This document shows, piece after piece, positions 38,727 through 50,274 of a stretch of 64,000 nt of DNA. The stretch is from Monoplex corrugatus. Taxonomy: Eukaryota; Mollusca; Gastropoda; Littorinimorpha; Ranellidae. The translations under genes were made by a program, and so were the position numbers. The DNA is taken from assembly GCA_030674185.1 (NCBI GenBank), contig CM060312.1, positions 49,898,307 to 49,962,306 of the forward strand, read 5' to 3'. Every line of letters starts with the position of its first letter. Within the stretch, counting starts at the first letter, position 1. The notes beneath the pieces are model-generated. The model did not search any database, had not been told where the DNA came from, and worked only from the letters and a program-made list of their open reading frames with translations.

Positions 38727-38911
38727 CCATTTGATTCCCGCACCCTGTCCACCAGCATCCTGCGTTGTCAATAATGCTAGCAAAGCAAAAACTTAACCCT
38801 TTGAATCTCTCACTCTGTCCACCAGTTTCCTTCAGGAAGCTGGTGGATAGGGTGAGGAAATGAAAGGGTTAAGTTTTTGCAGTTGGTAAATAGGGTGCAG
38901 GAGTCTAACGG
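38727..38911. mobile_element. Palindromic MITE family Z, copy 4
   Basis: TTAA on the left (38,723-38,726) and a degraded TCAA on the right. The inner hairpin reads TCTGTCCACCAGTTTCCTTC against GGAAGCTGGTGGATAGGGTG. Middle segments match copy 3 (GCATCNTGC.TTGTC..TAATGCTAGCAAAG). Confidence 0.75.
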
Positions 38912-39059
38912 TCAAGAAATAGATGCAGAACGAAATGATCGTTTGAAAGCGTAAGGACCTGCTCTGTGAAGGACCTAAATACTGACTGAGCACTTTAAGG
39001 GGGTCACCAAGAACTTTGACCCCAACCTCCAGCATTTGTTTTACAGTTAGCTCCCACGA

Positions 39060-39355
39060 AAGATTTTTGTTTTCCAAAACAAGTGTGACTGCCCGGTGTT
39101 GAAGCAAACAGGAACCAGAAGGAAAAAAAAACACGAAGAAAAATCAGAGCGTGTATTCAATGCAACCAGACAAGAAATGGCGCAAATTTTTGGCCAACTG
39201 GCCTTTATCAAGCGTAAGATCACAAACGAACAAAAACCAAATACAAAAATTAGGAGAAAAAGACTAAAACTTCCCTGCTGCTTCGTCCAGTGTGAGAAAA
39301 GGATTAAACTGACTAAAATGACATCATAATGTGTTTGTGAGTAAATATGATGTCA
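39060..39355 (-). mobile_element. Repeat family Y, copy 3 (longest single arm)
   Basis: Contains the GGCCAACTGGCCTTTATCAA core plus a downstream body shared with 46,895-47,190: CTGCTGCTTCGTCCAGTGTG and TAAACTGACTAAAATGACAT. The body gives the family a length of at least 290 bp. Confidence 0.75.
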
Positions 39356-41337
39356 GGGTAAGAGTAAATATGATTTTTATTTGTTTGTATTGTTTCAAAC
39401 CTGACAGTTACTTCTATCGAGTGAAATGTCTTTCTTTTTTATTTTTTTATTTTTTTTATTTTCTCTCTCTTGGAGCTGAGGATAGGCTTTTATATTTACT
39501 CTCGTTGCTAATGGAGACTTCGGGCCATCATCTTTCATTTGACAGGCTTAGGGACAAATTGTTTTTAGTCTGTTACAGCTTTCCAAAGCGCTGTGTCGGA
39601 CGTACCTTGATCGGCTCTAGTGAAAGAAAGATAAACCGCATGCTGCAAAGACAGTTTCCGCTCCCATTGTTCAATTCCATGTCTCTGAACGTGCAGGGCA
39701 CGAGCTGTGTCGGGGCGGTGGACCCTGGAGAGGGCTTAGTGTCACTCGATGGTGAAGACTGTTAGCCGTTGGAAGGTGATGCATCACCTGTGACTCACCT
39801 GCTCTTTCTCCCTGTCAGCCTCTGCCGCTCTGATGTTGGCATCTTGCTGTCTGACGTCTGGTGTGTGGTGGCCTAATGGTTATGTCTTGCAAGCATCATG
39901 CCGTCTGCTGTCTACTTTTCCTTGTAGTTGTAGGCTGGTGGTTACTGTCTTCTGCTGACATCATGCTGTCTGCTTTAGGTTGATTGATGGCACGATGCTG
40001 TTCGTCTTTCCGTGTACTCGTATAGATGGTGTCTTTTCCTGTGCTGGACTTTCTCAGAAAGCCCATTGGTTTAACTGTCACTGTCGTGTTTTTTTTTGTC
40101 CTTTGCCTGGCTTTTAGGTTTTGTCGTTAAGAATTGGGAAGAGATCGTTTAGGAACGTGAAAATCCTCCAGTACATGCAGTTCATCAAAGTCGTATTTCC
40201 TTTGTCATGTTTCCGTGTGAATGCTTTTAATTATCTTTGTGGCACACGGTCCATCTTTGCTTCGCTTGGACGGACTGCAGCATATCCCACACAACGCTGC
40301 AAAAGACTGGAACAGAATAAAATCACAATTTTAACTTGTAAAATGAAACTGATTGCCAGAAGTTGCTCTGAAAAGGAGAGTAAATGTAATCAGATGCGTA
40401 TTTTGAGTCTTTCGAGGGGGAAATAGGGTTATCTCCTTTTGTGAGCAGTATATTTAATGCATACATAATTGTACTGGCCATGGAAATCCTTGTCATGTTG
40501 AATAGACATATTTGCTGATAGCCATGATTCCTTTTGAACTGAAGAAAAGTAAAGTCCTGTTGCTGAGCTGTCCGGTCTTTATTGAGGGACCTATTCAACG
40601 TTGAAATGTTGACAACAGTTAGGAAAAACTGAAAGCCATACATTTCATTTGTTTATGAAAGTAGCTTTGGCTGCAAAAGGATGAGTCTTTCGTTTGTTGC
40701 TGATGGGAATTCCACTCGATGTTGACATTTGGAACGCCCTCCTTTTGTCAAGACTGTTTTGTAAAACTTCATTCACGGATGGTTCCTTGCCATCATACCT
40801 GCAAACTTGCTATTCAGAACATTCAGCATTCATGCTGAGATAGTCAGTCTTCCTTGTTTACTGTTCAGGTCTTTCTGAACCAGAGTAAGGATTCTCAGTT
40901 TGTATCATAAATGTTTGTACTAGAATGGAAGGATCCTTTTTTTTTCTTTTCTTTTTCTTGGGAGGGGGGGGGGGATTGGGATGGGGTCGCAGTAACACAG
41001 AATTCGGACAGGCTTTTAGTTCGCGGTTTTAACTGGCATTTACAACACTCTTCCAGACGGTTTATTGTCTACGTGTGATTTCCGCATCAGACTAGTAGTG
41101 CGACAGAAAGTGTTCAGGTCTTCCATTGTCGCGAACTTTCGAGCGAGTGAGGAAGTGAGATATGTTAAAAGCTTACATAAGCAAGGGCCTAGCGTAGCTT
41201 CTGGTCCATTCTTTATGCCCCGCCAGACAGCCGGTTTATGGACCATGTGCAGCAAACACATGAATGAAATCTTCTTCTGCGCTTTTAGTATTTAGAGCCA
41301 GTATCGGGACTTATTTCAAAACTTCAGGAAATCAGAC
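39356..41337. other. No recognised feature, about 2 kb
   Basis: Frames of 60-144 codons here (for example 39,331-39,765 and 41,040-41,261) show no domain motifs. A T-rich tract is near 39,440-39,460 and a G-run near 40,964-40,973. A tRNA A-box-like GGTGGCCTAATGGTTATG at 39,867 has no B box at the right distance. Confidence 0.45.
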
Positions 41338-41552
41338 TTTGTCATGTGTTGGGAATCTAGCAAGGAGAAAGAAGAACACATTTAATGTTAACACTTATCA
41401 TTCGTATTTCCCAGTATTATTCTATCGATAATCATTTAGTCATGTGTTAGGAATCGAGCAAGGAGAAAGAAGAAAACGTTTAATGTTAAAACTTATCACT
41501 TGAAGTCCCCAGTCTTATTCTATCGATAATCACCGATAACTTTGTAGAATGT
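41338..41552. repeat. 107-bp tandem duplication
   Basis: Two adjacent copies share GTCATGTGTTNGGAATC, AGCAAGGAGAAAGAAGAA, TTTAATGTTAA and TATTCTATCGATAATCA. Confidence 0.95.
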
Positions 41553-42384
41553 ATGTACGGTATGAATATCTCTAATGTTTGCTAATTGACTTTTATGTAC
41601 AAAAATCGTTAACGGCGATCTTTTCTAAGATCATACGCTTGATAAAAGCACAGTTGAACGCTACACTTAAATTAATTGATTCTTGGAAGCCCAGTGAAAG
41701 CAGAAGATGCCGTCAATGAAACAGAGACAGATCACCGTAAAAGTTAGGGCTAGAGAAAAAAAACAACAACAAACAAATTGAGGGAAAAAAACAAAAAGGA
41801 GAAGAAGAAAAAGGGAAAAAAAAGTGGAGGGGGCATAGTGAAACATGTACTAGAAAATGTCTTGGAGCAATATGTGGAAGGCGCGCCAAAGACAATTTCT
41901 GAGTCAGAACCTTGCAGACGTCTGTCTGTACTTAACGCCATTTGCGATCTTTATGTTACTGACAGTTCAAGAGAAGCGGACGCGCGTGTAAGCAGACGAA
42001 CAAAAGGAGAAGAAGGAGAACAGGAAAAAAGAATGAAGCTGAAGTGAACTTACAGTATATAATTGTATATTTGTGTCTTTGTCCCAACATCTACGGGCGA
42101 GAATTCTCGCCACAAGATAAATTATGTCATTTGCTAGTTGACAGTGACTTAAAACGAAACCAACTAACGATGAAAAGGAGAGCTCATAAGTTTGACTTGA
42201 CCATGTTTTTCTCCCCTTTTATATCGTTGTTTTAGTTTGCTTTTTTACTCCCGTTGTTACCTCTAAGCCACGAGCTAAGCTCAAACCGGTGCCTGTGTGA
42301 TTGGAAACGAGACCCTGCCTCTTTTACCTTCTAGGCTTTAAACAACAATCAGGTGTCATCAGGAGGTATTGATTCACATCGACA
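41553..42384. other. No recognised feature
   Basis: Intron with an A/G-rich stretch at about 41,755-41,830. No supported frame. Confidence 0.45.
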
Positions 42385-42385
42385 G

Positions 42386-42437
42386 GAGTGAGTGAGTGAG
42401 TGAGTGAGTGAGTGAGTGAGTGAGTGAGTGAGTGAAT

Positions 42438-42484
<47 letters not shown>

Positions 42485-42523
42485 GTGTTGTGTGTGTGTG
42501 TGTGTGTGTGTCTCTGTCTGTCT
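42386..42523. repeat. (GAGT)n-(TG)n microsatellite
   Basis: GAGT units followed by TG tracts and CTGT units. Confidence 0.95.
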
Positions 42524-42529
42524 ATCTGT

Positions 42530-43350
42530 GCGTGCGAGCGAGCGTTAGTTGCATGGTCACGCGCCTGTGTGTGATTGTGCGCGCACGCGAGTGAGTCCTT
42601 AGATGGAAGATCTACGAGCAACGAATCTTTCACATTTTGAAACCAAGAGAAAATCTGTACCAAAGATCAGACCAAGTCAGACGTGGTGGGTACAAAGAAT
42701 TGACTCGGTATGATCACCAGCTTTGTGATCCATAACATGTATTTAAGTAACAACAGTGAGTACCGTGAAATGTTTTGTCGAGAATCGTTCCTTGTTTTAG
42801 GTACCTTGGATTAAAAAAAAAAGTATTAAAGAAGAAATTAAGAAAGTCTGTTTCACCGACCTGTGTGTGGTCGATTGTTCATCTTCCTGGAACATGTTTA
42901 TCTTCCTTGAACATGGAATAATACGAACACCACGGAGCTGGAACACATTCGTGTATGGCTCGACCATTCTTAGGTGAAAAGTTAGAACAAAAGGGAAAAA
43001 AAGTTTCATAACGCCTACTCTGCTTTGATTTTTAATCACTCACTTGATGATTTTTTTTGTTTGTGTCTCCTTTTTTTTTTATTCTAATATTTTTAACCAA
43101 GGCCTGTGGCAGTGATCTGTTTCCTTCAGACTTGTGTGGTGGTGAAAGATGATGAATGGGTCTGGGGGCCTCGTTATTGTGGCCGGCTATTGGCGATCCA
43201 TAGGGCATACACTGCACATCAATCCACGGCGACAAATCACTCAACGGACGCTGTGATGTTTAGTTGCTTTACCTTCGAGTATAGTGTATATATTATATAT
43301 GTTTACACTGTGTGTAGTGTATGACGAATTTTCCGCACGTGCACATAAAC
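42530..43350. other. No recognised feature
   Basis: AT-rich intron sequence with short homopolymers only. Confidence 0.5.
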
Positions 43351-43354
43351 ATAT

Positions 43355-43368
43355 GTGCTCTCTCTGTC

Positions 43369-43448
<80 letters not shown>

Positions 43449-43690
43449 TCTCTGTCTTTCTTTCCCTCTGTCGATCTCTCTCCCCCTCCCTCCCTCCTTC
43501 CTTCTCTCCTCTCTCTCTCTGTCTCGCTCTGTCTCTGTCCGTCCATCCTTCTGTTCATCTTTCACTTTTCCTCCTCTTCCTTGCTCTTTTTTGTCCTCCC
43601 TCTAATCCTCTTTCTTTTATAGCTTCTTTTTTCCTCATTCCTCTTCTTTTTCTTTCCCTATTCTTATTCTCTGTCCACTAAGTCATCTAC
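43355..43690. repeat. (CT)n/(CTGT)n pyrimidine tract
   Basis: Over 300 bases almost entirely C and T, with pure CT cores around 43,404-43,441. Confidence 0.95.
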
Positions 43691-44224
43691 ATAACGATAG
43701 TTCCTGTCAACATTTATTGTCCTCATATATTGATGTAAACTTAATGGCGTACCACGACAACGTATCAAAAACGAAGATGAAGTGGTTATTCTCACACCCA
43801 TAACAAAAGAGATGAAGGAATAAAATCTGGAAATAATATCGAGTAAAGAGAGAGAGAGAGAGGGGGGGGGGGGGTGGTCAAGAAGATCGCGAGAAAAAGA
43901 CGAGAGCGAAGAGAAAAAAATGCATATCAAAACGGCTCCAGTGGTTTCTTTAAAAGTCTACAGTGCCATGCCTTGGTCTCGCATAGGTCCTTTACATTGA
44001 GTGTTTTCATGGACTGGCTAGCTTTTTGATAGTGCCGTGGACTCACCATTTCATGTCTTAAGTTCAATGCCATTCTGCAACGTAAAAGATGGCTCGTTTG
44101 CTGCCTTTTTAAAATCGGTTTGATGGAGCCAGGGTTTCATTGGCCCCGCTCCCCAACTCGTTTTTTCAAAACCTTGCCAGCGCATAAGGTCTTGCGCTGG
44201 CCCAAAGTGTCTGCCTGAGAACTG
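43691..44224. other. GA and G-run patch, otherwise nothing recognised
   Basis: A (GA)n plus G12 run lies at 43,848-43,874. Confidence 0.5.
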
Positions 44225-44348
44225 CTGGCAAATTTTAGTTTGAGCACATATGATTCGCCCGAGTACAATTAGTCATTGATACAAATTCCTAGCAGATTTT
44301 AGATGGAGCAAATATGATGCGTCCGAGTACAAATAGTCATTGATTCAA
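44225..44348. repeat. 58-bp tandem duplication
   Basis: Two copies sharing GAGCA.ATATGAT.CG and CCGAGTACAANTAGTCATTG. Confidence 0.9.
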
Positions 44349-44399
44349 CAAGTTCCATACTCGTTGGCTGTTTTAGACAAAATCGGTTAGAACAGTGTA

Positions 44400-44790
44400 G
44401 TTGCAATTCCAGCATTCATAAAGTTAGCCTAGACATGATGGAGTTTCACCTCGATCCTGTGGATGAGTAGGCACACTGGACCTTTGTCACTTGATATAGG
44501 TCCTCAGGTGGGATACATTACTTGTTCTTGAGGCACATGTTCTTCTGCAAATGCTGGATGGGATGTCATTGGATGCAGTGGAAAGGCTGACTGCCTGGCT
44601 AAGAACGCCACAAGGGAAAAGATGTCTTAATCCTTCATTCCTTACACTGATGTAAAATCGAAAGTACACAGTTACGTGAAAAATCTGTGGCAGGAGGATT
44701 GGAATGAACAGACAAATAACAAACTTTTCCAAATCCACCGTAGCCTGAGATAAAAATACGACACCAACTCTTGTAGGTGTTCTTGAAAGT
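44400..44790 (+). pseudogene. LINE RNase H C-terminal relic
   Basis: Degraded plus-strand translation shows KADCLAKNAT (near 44,586-44,613), the end of an RNase H domain. The usual linker-tail follows: DVKSKVHSYVKNLWQEDWNE and NNKLFQIHRSLR, with a stop in the last part. Frame changes separate these pieces. It is a different LINE subfamily from the 31.4 kb element. Confidence 0.6.
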
Positions 44791-44896
44791 GGATGAAAAT
44801 AAGTTGAGTCTCAAAAAATGCAAGCAACGCTAAGAACAACAACAACAAAAATGAAGGAAATTTCAAATGGATGTGATCATTTCCAAAATGAAATAA

Positions 44897-45240
44897 CGAA
44901 GAGCGCGGTAACCAAGCAGTTAAATGTTTAAGTTTCACTAGGAAGGTACTGATTCGCCTTGGCGTCATCACCTGGTGAGTATCAAGTGGACATTTTTCCG
45001 GTTTCTCAGGTAACAAATGCGCAGATTAGCAAGTGCTGAACCCTGTTTGTGTGTAAACGCTGCAGAGCAACAAATATGCACGTTAAAGATCCTGTAAGTG
45101 GCGTCAGTGGTTGGCTTATCGTAACATAAAAACACCCAGCGTGCACCCCAACCGAAGGTGAAATATGCAGACTGTGCAGCATCATACCGCCTGCACAAGG
45201 TGGGCAGACCAGCAATGCATACGCATATCTGAAAAACACA
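44897..45240 (+). mobile_element. tRNA-derived SINE, gastropod type
   Basis: A tRNA-like head (GCGGTAACCAAGCAGTTAAA; B-box-like GGTACTGATTCGCC at about 44,945-44,958) is followed by a body with CACCTGGTGAGTATCAAGTG, CACGTTAAAGATCCTG and AACACCCAGCGTGCAC. I recall this body from SINEs widespread in gastropods. It lies just 3' of the LINE relic. Confidence 0.6.
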
Positions 45241-45426
45241 AAATTGGAACTCAAATATGAAAAACAAAGATGAAAAATGAATTATCAAAACCGTTAGGAC
45301 TGTAAAATATTAACTTTGAAAACGGTTACGAAATATTGCCTTGTTTACGGATCTTATCATTTTGAATTGGTCAGAATGGACTGAAATGTCAAGAGACGGG
45401 AAGAATTGTGTAAAGACATACTTTAG

Positions 45427-45428
<2 letters not shown>

Positions 45429-45501
<73 letters not shown>

Positions 45502-45510
45502 CTCACACCA

Positions 45511-45542
<32 letters not shown>

Positions 45543-45579
45543 CACACACACACAACACAACCACACACACTCTCTCTCT

Positions 45580-45614
<35 letters not shown>

Positions 45615-45685
45615 CTCTCTCTCTCTCTCTCTCTTACACACACCTCTCCCTCCCTCCCCCCCCTCTCTCTCTCTCGCGCGCGCGC
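45429..45685. repeat. Compound (CA)n/(CGCA)n/(CT)n/(CG)n microsatellite
   Basis: CA, then CGCA units, CA, CT and CA again, ending in CT and CGCGCGCG. Confidence 0.97.
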
Positions 45686-45929
45686 CAGAGAGTAATGATT
45701 TTTCACCTCTCTGGAGTATCCAAAACTTGTGATTTTTTTCAGTGGACGTAGCAGTTCCTATCGAACAAGGTCCAAGCATGAAAGAACAAATACATTGGGA
45801 GAGATCAGGGACTAAAAAGATTTACATTTGATTCACAGTCACCGACCACTATGGTAATGGTGTTCCACAACTTGCTTGTGGAAGTCGATGGTTATCTGGA
45901 TTGAAATGCAAACGGAATGTTAATACGCA

Positions 45930-46182
45930 CACACACACACACACAAACTCAAAAACACGTATAGTAGTGTATATGCGCGTATGTAGAAAATACATACATA
46001 CATACATACATACATACATACATACTACATACATGCATACATACATACATGCATACATACAAACATACATAATATACATACATACATACATACATACATA
46101 CATACATACATACATACATACATACATACATACAGGCAGACAGACAGACAGACAGACAATCAGTCAGTTAGTCAGTCAGTCT
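45930..46182. repeat. (CATA)n and (GACA)n microsatellites
   Basis: A short CA tract, about 150 bases of CATA repeats, GACA units and AGTC units. Confidence 0.95.
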
Positions 46183-46228
46183 CTAATATCACTCAGTGAA
46201 TAGATGTTAAAAGAACGAACGAACACAT
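46180..46228 (+). mobile_element. Orphan LINE 3' tail
   Basis: CTAATATCACTCAGTGAATA, then GATGTTAAAAGAACGAACGA, matching the tail at about 35,000-35,051. CATA repeats follow immediately. Confidence 0.7.
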
Positions 46229-46380
46229 ACATACATACATACATACATACATACATACATACATACACACAACATACATATATACATACATAAATACATA
46301 CATGCATACATAGATAGACAGACAGACATATAGATAGATAGACAGACAGCAGACAGACAGATGAGACAGATGCAAAAGAA
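46225..46380. repeat. (CATA)n/(GATA)n/(GACA)n microsatellite
   Basis: CATA repeats grade into GATA and GACA units directly after the LINE tail. Confidence 0.95.
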
Positions 46381-46439
46381 CAAAGCAACAAGAAGTGTAA
46401 GAAAATCGATTTTTAAGTAGCCTGGCTATATCTGTGGCA

Positions 46440-46870
46440 GATAAGATACATAATAAAGTGTATAAGTTTGATCGATAAGGGAAATAAGAATGTCCGTGAA
46501 TGTGGTAGACGAAAAAAAGATGTCCGTAACTGTGGTAGGTAAGAAAAATAATCTCCATAACAGTGCAAGATAAGAAAAATAATCTCCTTTACTATAATGG
46601 ATAAAATAAGAATGTCCATAAACTGTGGCGTGCAAGAAAAATAAGAATGTCCATGACTGTAGCAAATAAGAAAAATAGGACTGTCCACAGCTATGGCAGG
46701 TAAGAAAAATAGGAATGTCCTAATTGTGGCAGGTAAGGGAGAAAATGTCTGCAGCTGTGATAGTAAGAATATGAAAAAAATAGTGTTCTTATATTGCAGA
46801 TAAGAAAAATAAGTGACAATTAAGATAGCAACGTCCCTAGTGTTAGATAAGAAGAATATTTTCAAGACAT
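46440..46870. repeat. Minisatellite, about 36-bp unit
   Basis: About 11 diverged units of TAAGAAAAATAGGAATGTCC followed by an AACTGTGGCAGG-like part. Confidence 0.9.
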
Positions 46871-46894
46871 GTCAGCAAATGTACCATTATCCAA

Positions 46895-46946
46895 AACAAG
46901 CATGACTGCCAGCGTTCAAGCAAACGGGAACCAGACACACACACAC

Positions 46947-47005
<59 letters not shown>

Positions 47006-47190
47006 CACAACACACACACGAAAAAAGAATCAGAACGTATATTTAATACAACCAGACAAGACAGGCGCAAAAACCAAATACAAAATTAGTGGAAAAAGAC
47101 TGAAACTTATCTGCTGCTTTGTCCAGTGTGAGAGAAGGACTAAACTGACTAAAATTACATCATAGTGTGTTTGTGAGTAAACATGATGTC
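46895..47190 (-). mobile_element. Repeat family Y, copy 4 (with (CA)n insert)
   Basis: Same body as 39,060-39,355. The GGCC hairpin core is deleted between GACAGGCGCAA and ACCAAATACAAAATTAG, and a CA tract (46,934-47,018) sits at the left. Confidence 0.75.
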
Positions 47191-47870
47191 AGAGCGGAAG
47201 TGAGATAAATTCTGCAATTTGAAAAGTGGTCATGCCATATTGAAATTTTATCCTGAAGAGGGTCCAGGGCTAAAATTAAAACTATGGTGCACTAGGTATG
47301 TATTTTTTTAGTTTAAAGTATCCTACTATAAAATAATGCATAAGAGAAAACATAAGATATGATCGACTGAATGGGAAAATACATAATCAAGAGGTATGGC
47401 TGATGCAAACGGATCTTTCCTAGTGTAACGAATCCGGTCTGACCTTAGAATAGGAAGAAAAAACATCCTAAACCAACAGCCAAGGAGCTGAAGGGAAAAC
47501 CATGTACCATTATTTGTAGCAGAAGTCGTAAAACTGAAGAATGCAACGGACAGACTGACCAGCTTCCTGCCAGCAACGTGCTTGTAATCTGTGGCTGAGC
47601 TCAGACGACAACACGGATCAAACATGTCGTCTGCTACTTCACCTGTGAAGGGAGACAATCGTTTTGCCAGTTATTTCGTCCTCAGCTTCTAATTGACAGG
47701 CGGATTAGGCCACCGCAGTGGCGCTTACAGAATAGGTCAAGGTCAGCCGTGATTGATGGACCGGAAATGGCCGCGTTATTGGAGTAGCTGAGATCACGTT
47801 GATCACCCGTGTTTGTTTCCGTTGGAATTTTATCGCGGTGGTAAGCTGGAATGGTTTGTGCAGTATTGCG
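47191..47870. other. No recognised feature
   Basis: Includes a 110-codon minus-strand frame (47,658-47,326) with no recognisable domain. Confidence 0.45.
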
Positions 47871-47935
47871 TGCTCTCTCTCTCTCTCTCTCTCTCCTCTC
47901 TCTCTCCTCTCTCTCTCCTCTCTCTCATCTCTCTC

Positions 47936-47967
<32 letters not shown>

Positions 47968-48245
47968 GCACCTCTCCCCCCCCCCCCCCCTTGTTCTTGT
48001 TTTCTTCTCTTCGTATTGTGAAGTTTAACTTTCCGTGGGCTAGGGCTGGATGTTGCTTTATTTTGTTATACTAAAAAAAATGAAATCTTATTCTAATCTC
48101 TCTCTCTCCCTCTCTCTCTCATCTCTCTCTCTCTCCTCTCTCCTCGTCTCTCCTCTCCTCCTCCTTTCTCCTTGTGCAACTCTCTGTGGGCGAGGTCTGG
48201 ATGCTACTTTGCTATACTGTTATACTCAAAAAAATGAAAATGTAT
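47871..48245. repeat. (CT)n tracts with a duplicated spacer
   Basis: Two CT tracts (47,871-47,970 and 48,097-48,170). Each is followed by related sequence: TCCGTGGGCTAGGGCTGGATG at 48,031-48,051 and a CTGTGGGCGAGGTCTGGATG counterpart at 48,183. Both end in TGTTATACT.AAAAAAATGAAA, so a segment of about 150 bp is duplicated. Confidence 0.85.
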
Positions 48246-48700
48246 CCATGGGTCGGCCCCCCCCCCCCCACCCAAACACACACTTCTCTGTCTCCGTGTC
48301 TGTCTCTCTTTGACAGTGATTATGCAGTAAAGGACTGATTCAGACGAAACACAACACACAAATGAAATCGTAATTATCAGTCATATTACAAAAAAATATA
48401 AGGACTGATAAGGACATTAATGAAATAAAACTTCACAGTACGCCAGGACTGTCACGATGATAGCAGAACAGAATGAAATGTCCCAACGCTCTTTACAAAA
48501 CGTGAGTTTACTGCAGTCTTCATAAACTGGCGACACTTTGTGTGAATTAGTAATTTGAGGAAAAGCTTGAGAACACTTTTATTACTCGAGGATATTAGCA
48601 TTAGATTCCACTGGATCTGTTTTACTCTTTGCTATTATATTTGCATATATTATATAAGCATTTGAGCATAAAAGCGAAATGCATTGATAAAAGAGAAATT
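48246..48700. other. No recognised feature
   Basis: AT-rich intron, with a C-run near 48,258. Confidence 0.5.
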
Positions 48701-48701
48701 G

Positions 48702-48703
<2 letters not shown>

Positions 48704-48752
<49 letters not shown>
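48704..48752. repeat. (TA)n microsatellite, left of the mariner derivative
   Basis: A TA tract that continues beyond the inserted element at 49,384. Confidence 0.95.
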
Positions 48753-48755
<3 letters not shown>

Positions 48756-49382
48756 GGGGGTGTAAAAGTAGGTATACAGTAAGTATCACATCATTATTAT
48801 AATGCTTAATTCATTAAAATTATTAGCACATTAAGTTAGTTGGCCTTATTTTCGATATTTTCAGTGTCATTAATTATATTTTATCGTAACTAATAATATG
48901 CATGTACTTTTTTCTTAACTTTTAATTTTTGTTTATTTTTTGCAGGTAAAGCGGCAATCTAATTTAGATCTAAGCGGCAATTTAATTTAACCATGGCTGG
49001 TAATTTGACAGATGAGGAGCGTAAATGGATTTTAAAACAATACTGGAAGACAGATGGACTTCTTTTTTGGGGGATATGTAAAGAAAAGGGTTTTCGCACG
49101 CAAGCCGCGCACTGTTAATGACATGATTTAGTTCATCTTGCAGGTTTCTCAAGAAATTGATGCTGATAAAGATCTTTGTTCTAGAGTGTGCATGAGTGTC
49201 CGCTCTCGATTAGAGGAGTGTGTGAATACCGACGGCAAGCAGTTTGAGTATCTGGGGGATTAAGGCTGTGCTTGTTATTATTACATGTATATGCAATATT
49301 CATTTGTTTGTATAATAAATGCAATGAGTATTGTACGTGTTTTCTTTTTTCATAACTGTATACCTACTTTTGCACCCCCCTG
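48753..49382 (+). mobile_element. Tc1/mariner-type transposon, internally deleted
   Basis: A 630-bp element with 28-bp terminal inverted repeats (one mismatch; start CAGGGGGGTG), inserted in a TA tract as expected for TA-targeting transposons. The left flank is TA; the right reads TG. The 41-codon frame at 48,993-49,115 (MAGNLTDEERKWILKQYW) looks like the N-terminus of a transposase. A different frame at 49,141-49,260 (VRSRLEECVNTDGKQFEYL) looks like a mariner-family C-terminus. The middle, with all DDE/D catalytic residues, is absent, so the copy could move only in trans. Confidence 0.8.
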
Positions 49383-49383
49383 T

Positions 49384-49385
49384 GA

Positions 49386-49438
<53 letters not shown>

Positions 49439-49461
49439 TATATAATATATATATATATATA

Positions 49462-49501
<40 letters not shown>

Positions 49502-49503
49502 CT
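49384..49503. repeat. (TA)n-(TG)n microsatellite
   Basis: TA repeats with TAATA interruptions, then a TG tract. Confidence 0.95.
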
Positions 49504-49860
49504 GTGTGTCTGTGTGAGACTTGAGAAAAAGGCGACCACGGTATAAAGGTTGTTTGGTGAATTCGCCATTCAAAATTATCACACACAAAATCTTGTCTGC
49601 GAAGTCTACAGTCTGCCCATCAGATACTTCCATCGATATCCTGAGGCATTTATCGAATATCTGCCTTATCTGGAAGAAGGGCAACTGTGGGTTGAAAGCC
49701 TGTGGTCGGCAGAACGATAGACAACTCCGAAGACCTTTTAGTTTGATCGCTGATTTTGAAGACAAGAGTGAGGGGTAGGCAAACCACGTTTTGCTTGATA
49801 TGAGAATAACAATATTAAACTGACGTTTCTGGCCCGACATAAAAACAATGTCAAACTTAA
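49504..49860. other. No recognised feature
   Basis: Intron sequence. Frames of 85-175 codons across it do not show a domain and are partly repeat-driven. Confidence 0.45.
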
Positions 49861-49861
49861 A

Positions 49862-50258
49862 GGCCAATCCACATCTTCTGGTATAAGACATCTTGTTACA
49901 GTGTCAACTTTAAGGCAGTCCACATCTTCTGGTATAAGACATCTTGTTACAGTGTCAACTTTAAGGCCAACCCACACCTTCTGGTAATAAGACGCCTTGT
50001 TACAATGTCAACTTTAAGGCAACCCACACCTTCTGGTATAAGACATCTTGTTACAATGTCAACTTTAAGGCAACCCACACCTTCTGGTATAAGACATCTT
50101 GTTACAATGTCAACTTTAAGGCAACCCACACCTTCTGGTATAAGACATCTTGTTACAGTGTCAACTTTAAGGCCAACCCACACCTTCTGGTAATAAGACA
50201 TCTTGTTAAAATGTCAAATTTAAGTCAACTCACACCTTCTGATATAAGACGTCTTGTT
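49862..50258. repeat. 51-bp minisatellite next to the splice acceptor
   Basis: About eight units of CTTCTGGTATAAGACATCTT followed by GTTACAATGTCAACTTTAAG. Middle units are almost identical. The array stops 16 bases before the exon, so the branch-point region probably lies in the last unit. Confidence 0.95.
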
Positions 50259-50274
50259 ATTCTTTATCCCCTAG

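Noticed and set aside
39860..39900. A-box-like GGTGGCCTAATGGTTATG suggesting a SINE or tRNA
   Set aside because: No B box at the expected distance and no recognisable SINE body.
41040..41295. Overlapping 73- and 76-codon frames on both strands
   Set aside because: No recognised motif, splice context or codon bias; likely chance.
49862..50258. 51-bp repeats considered as repeated coding exons or protein repeats
   Set aside because: The unit is a multiple of three and some frames stay open, but units of 52 bases break the frame, the frames have no domain character, and the array lies before a clear acceptor.
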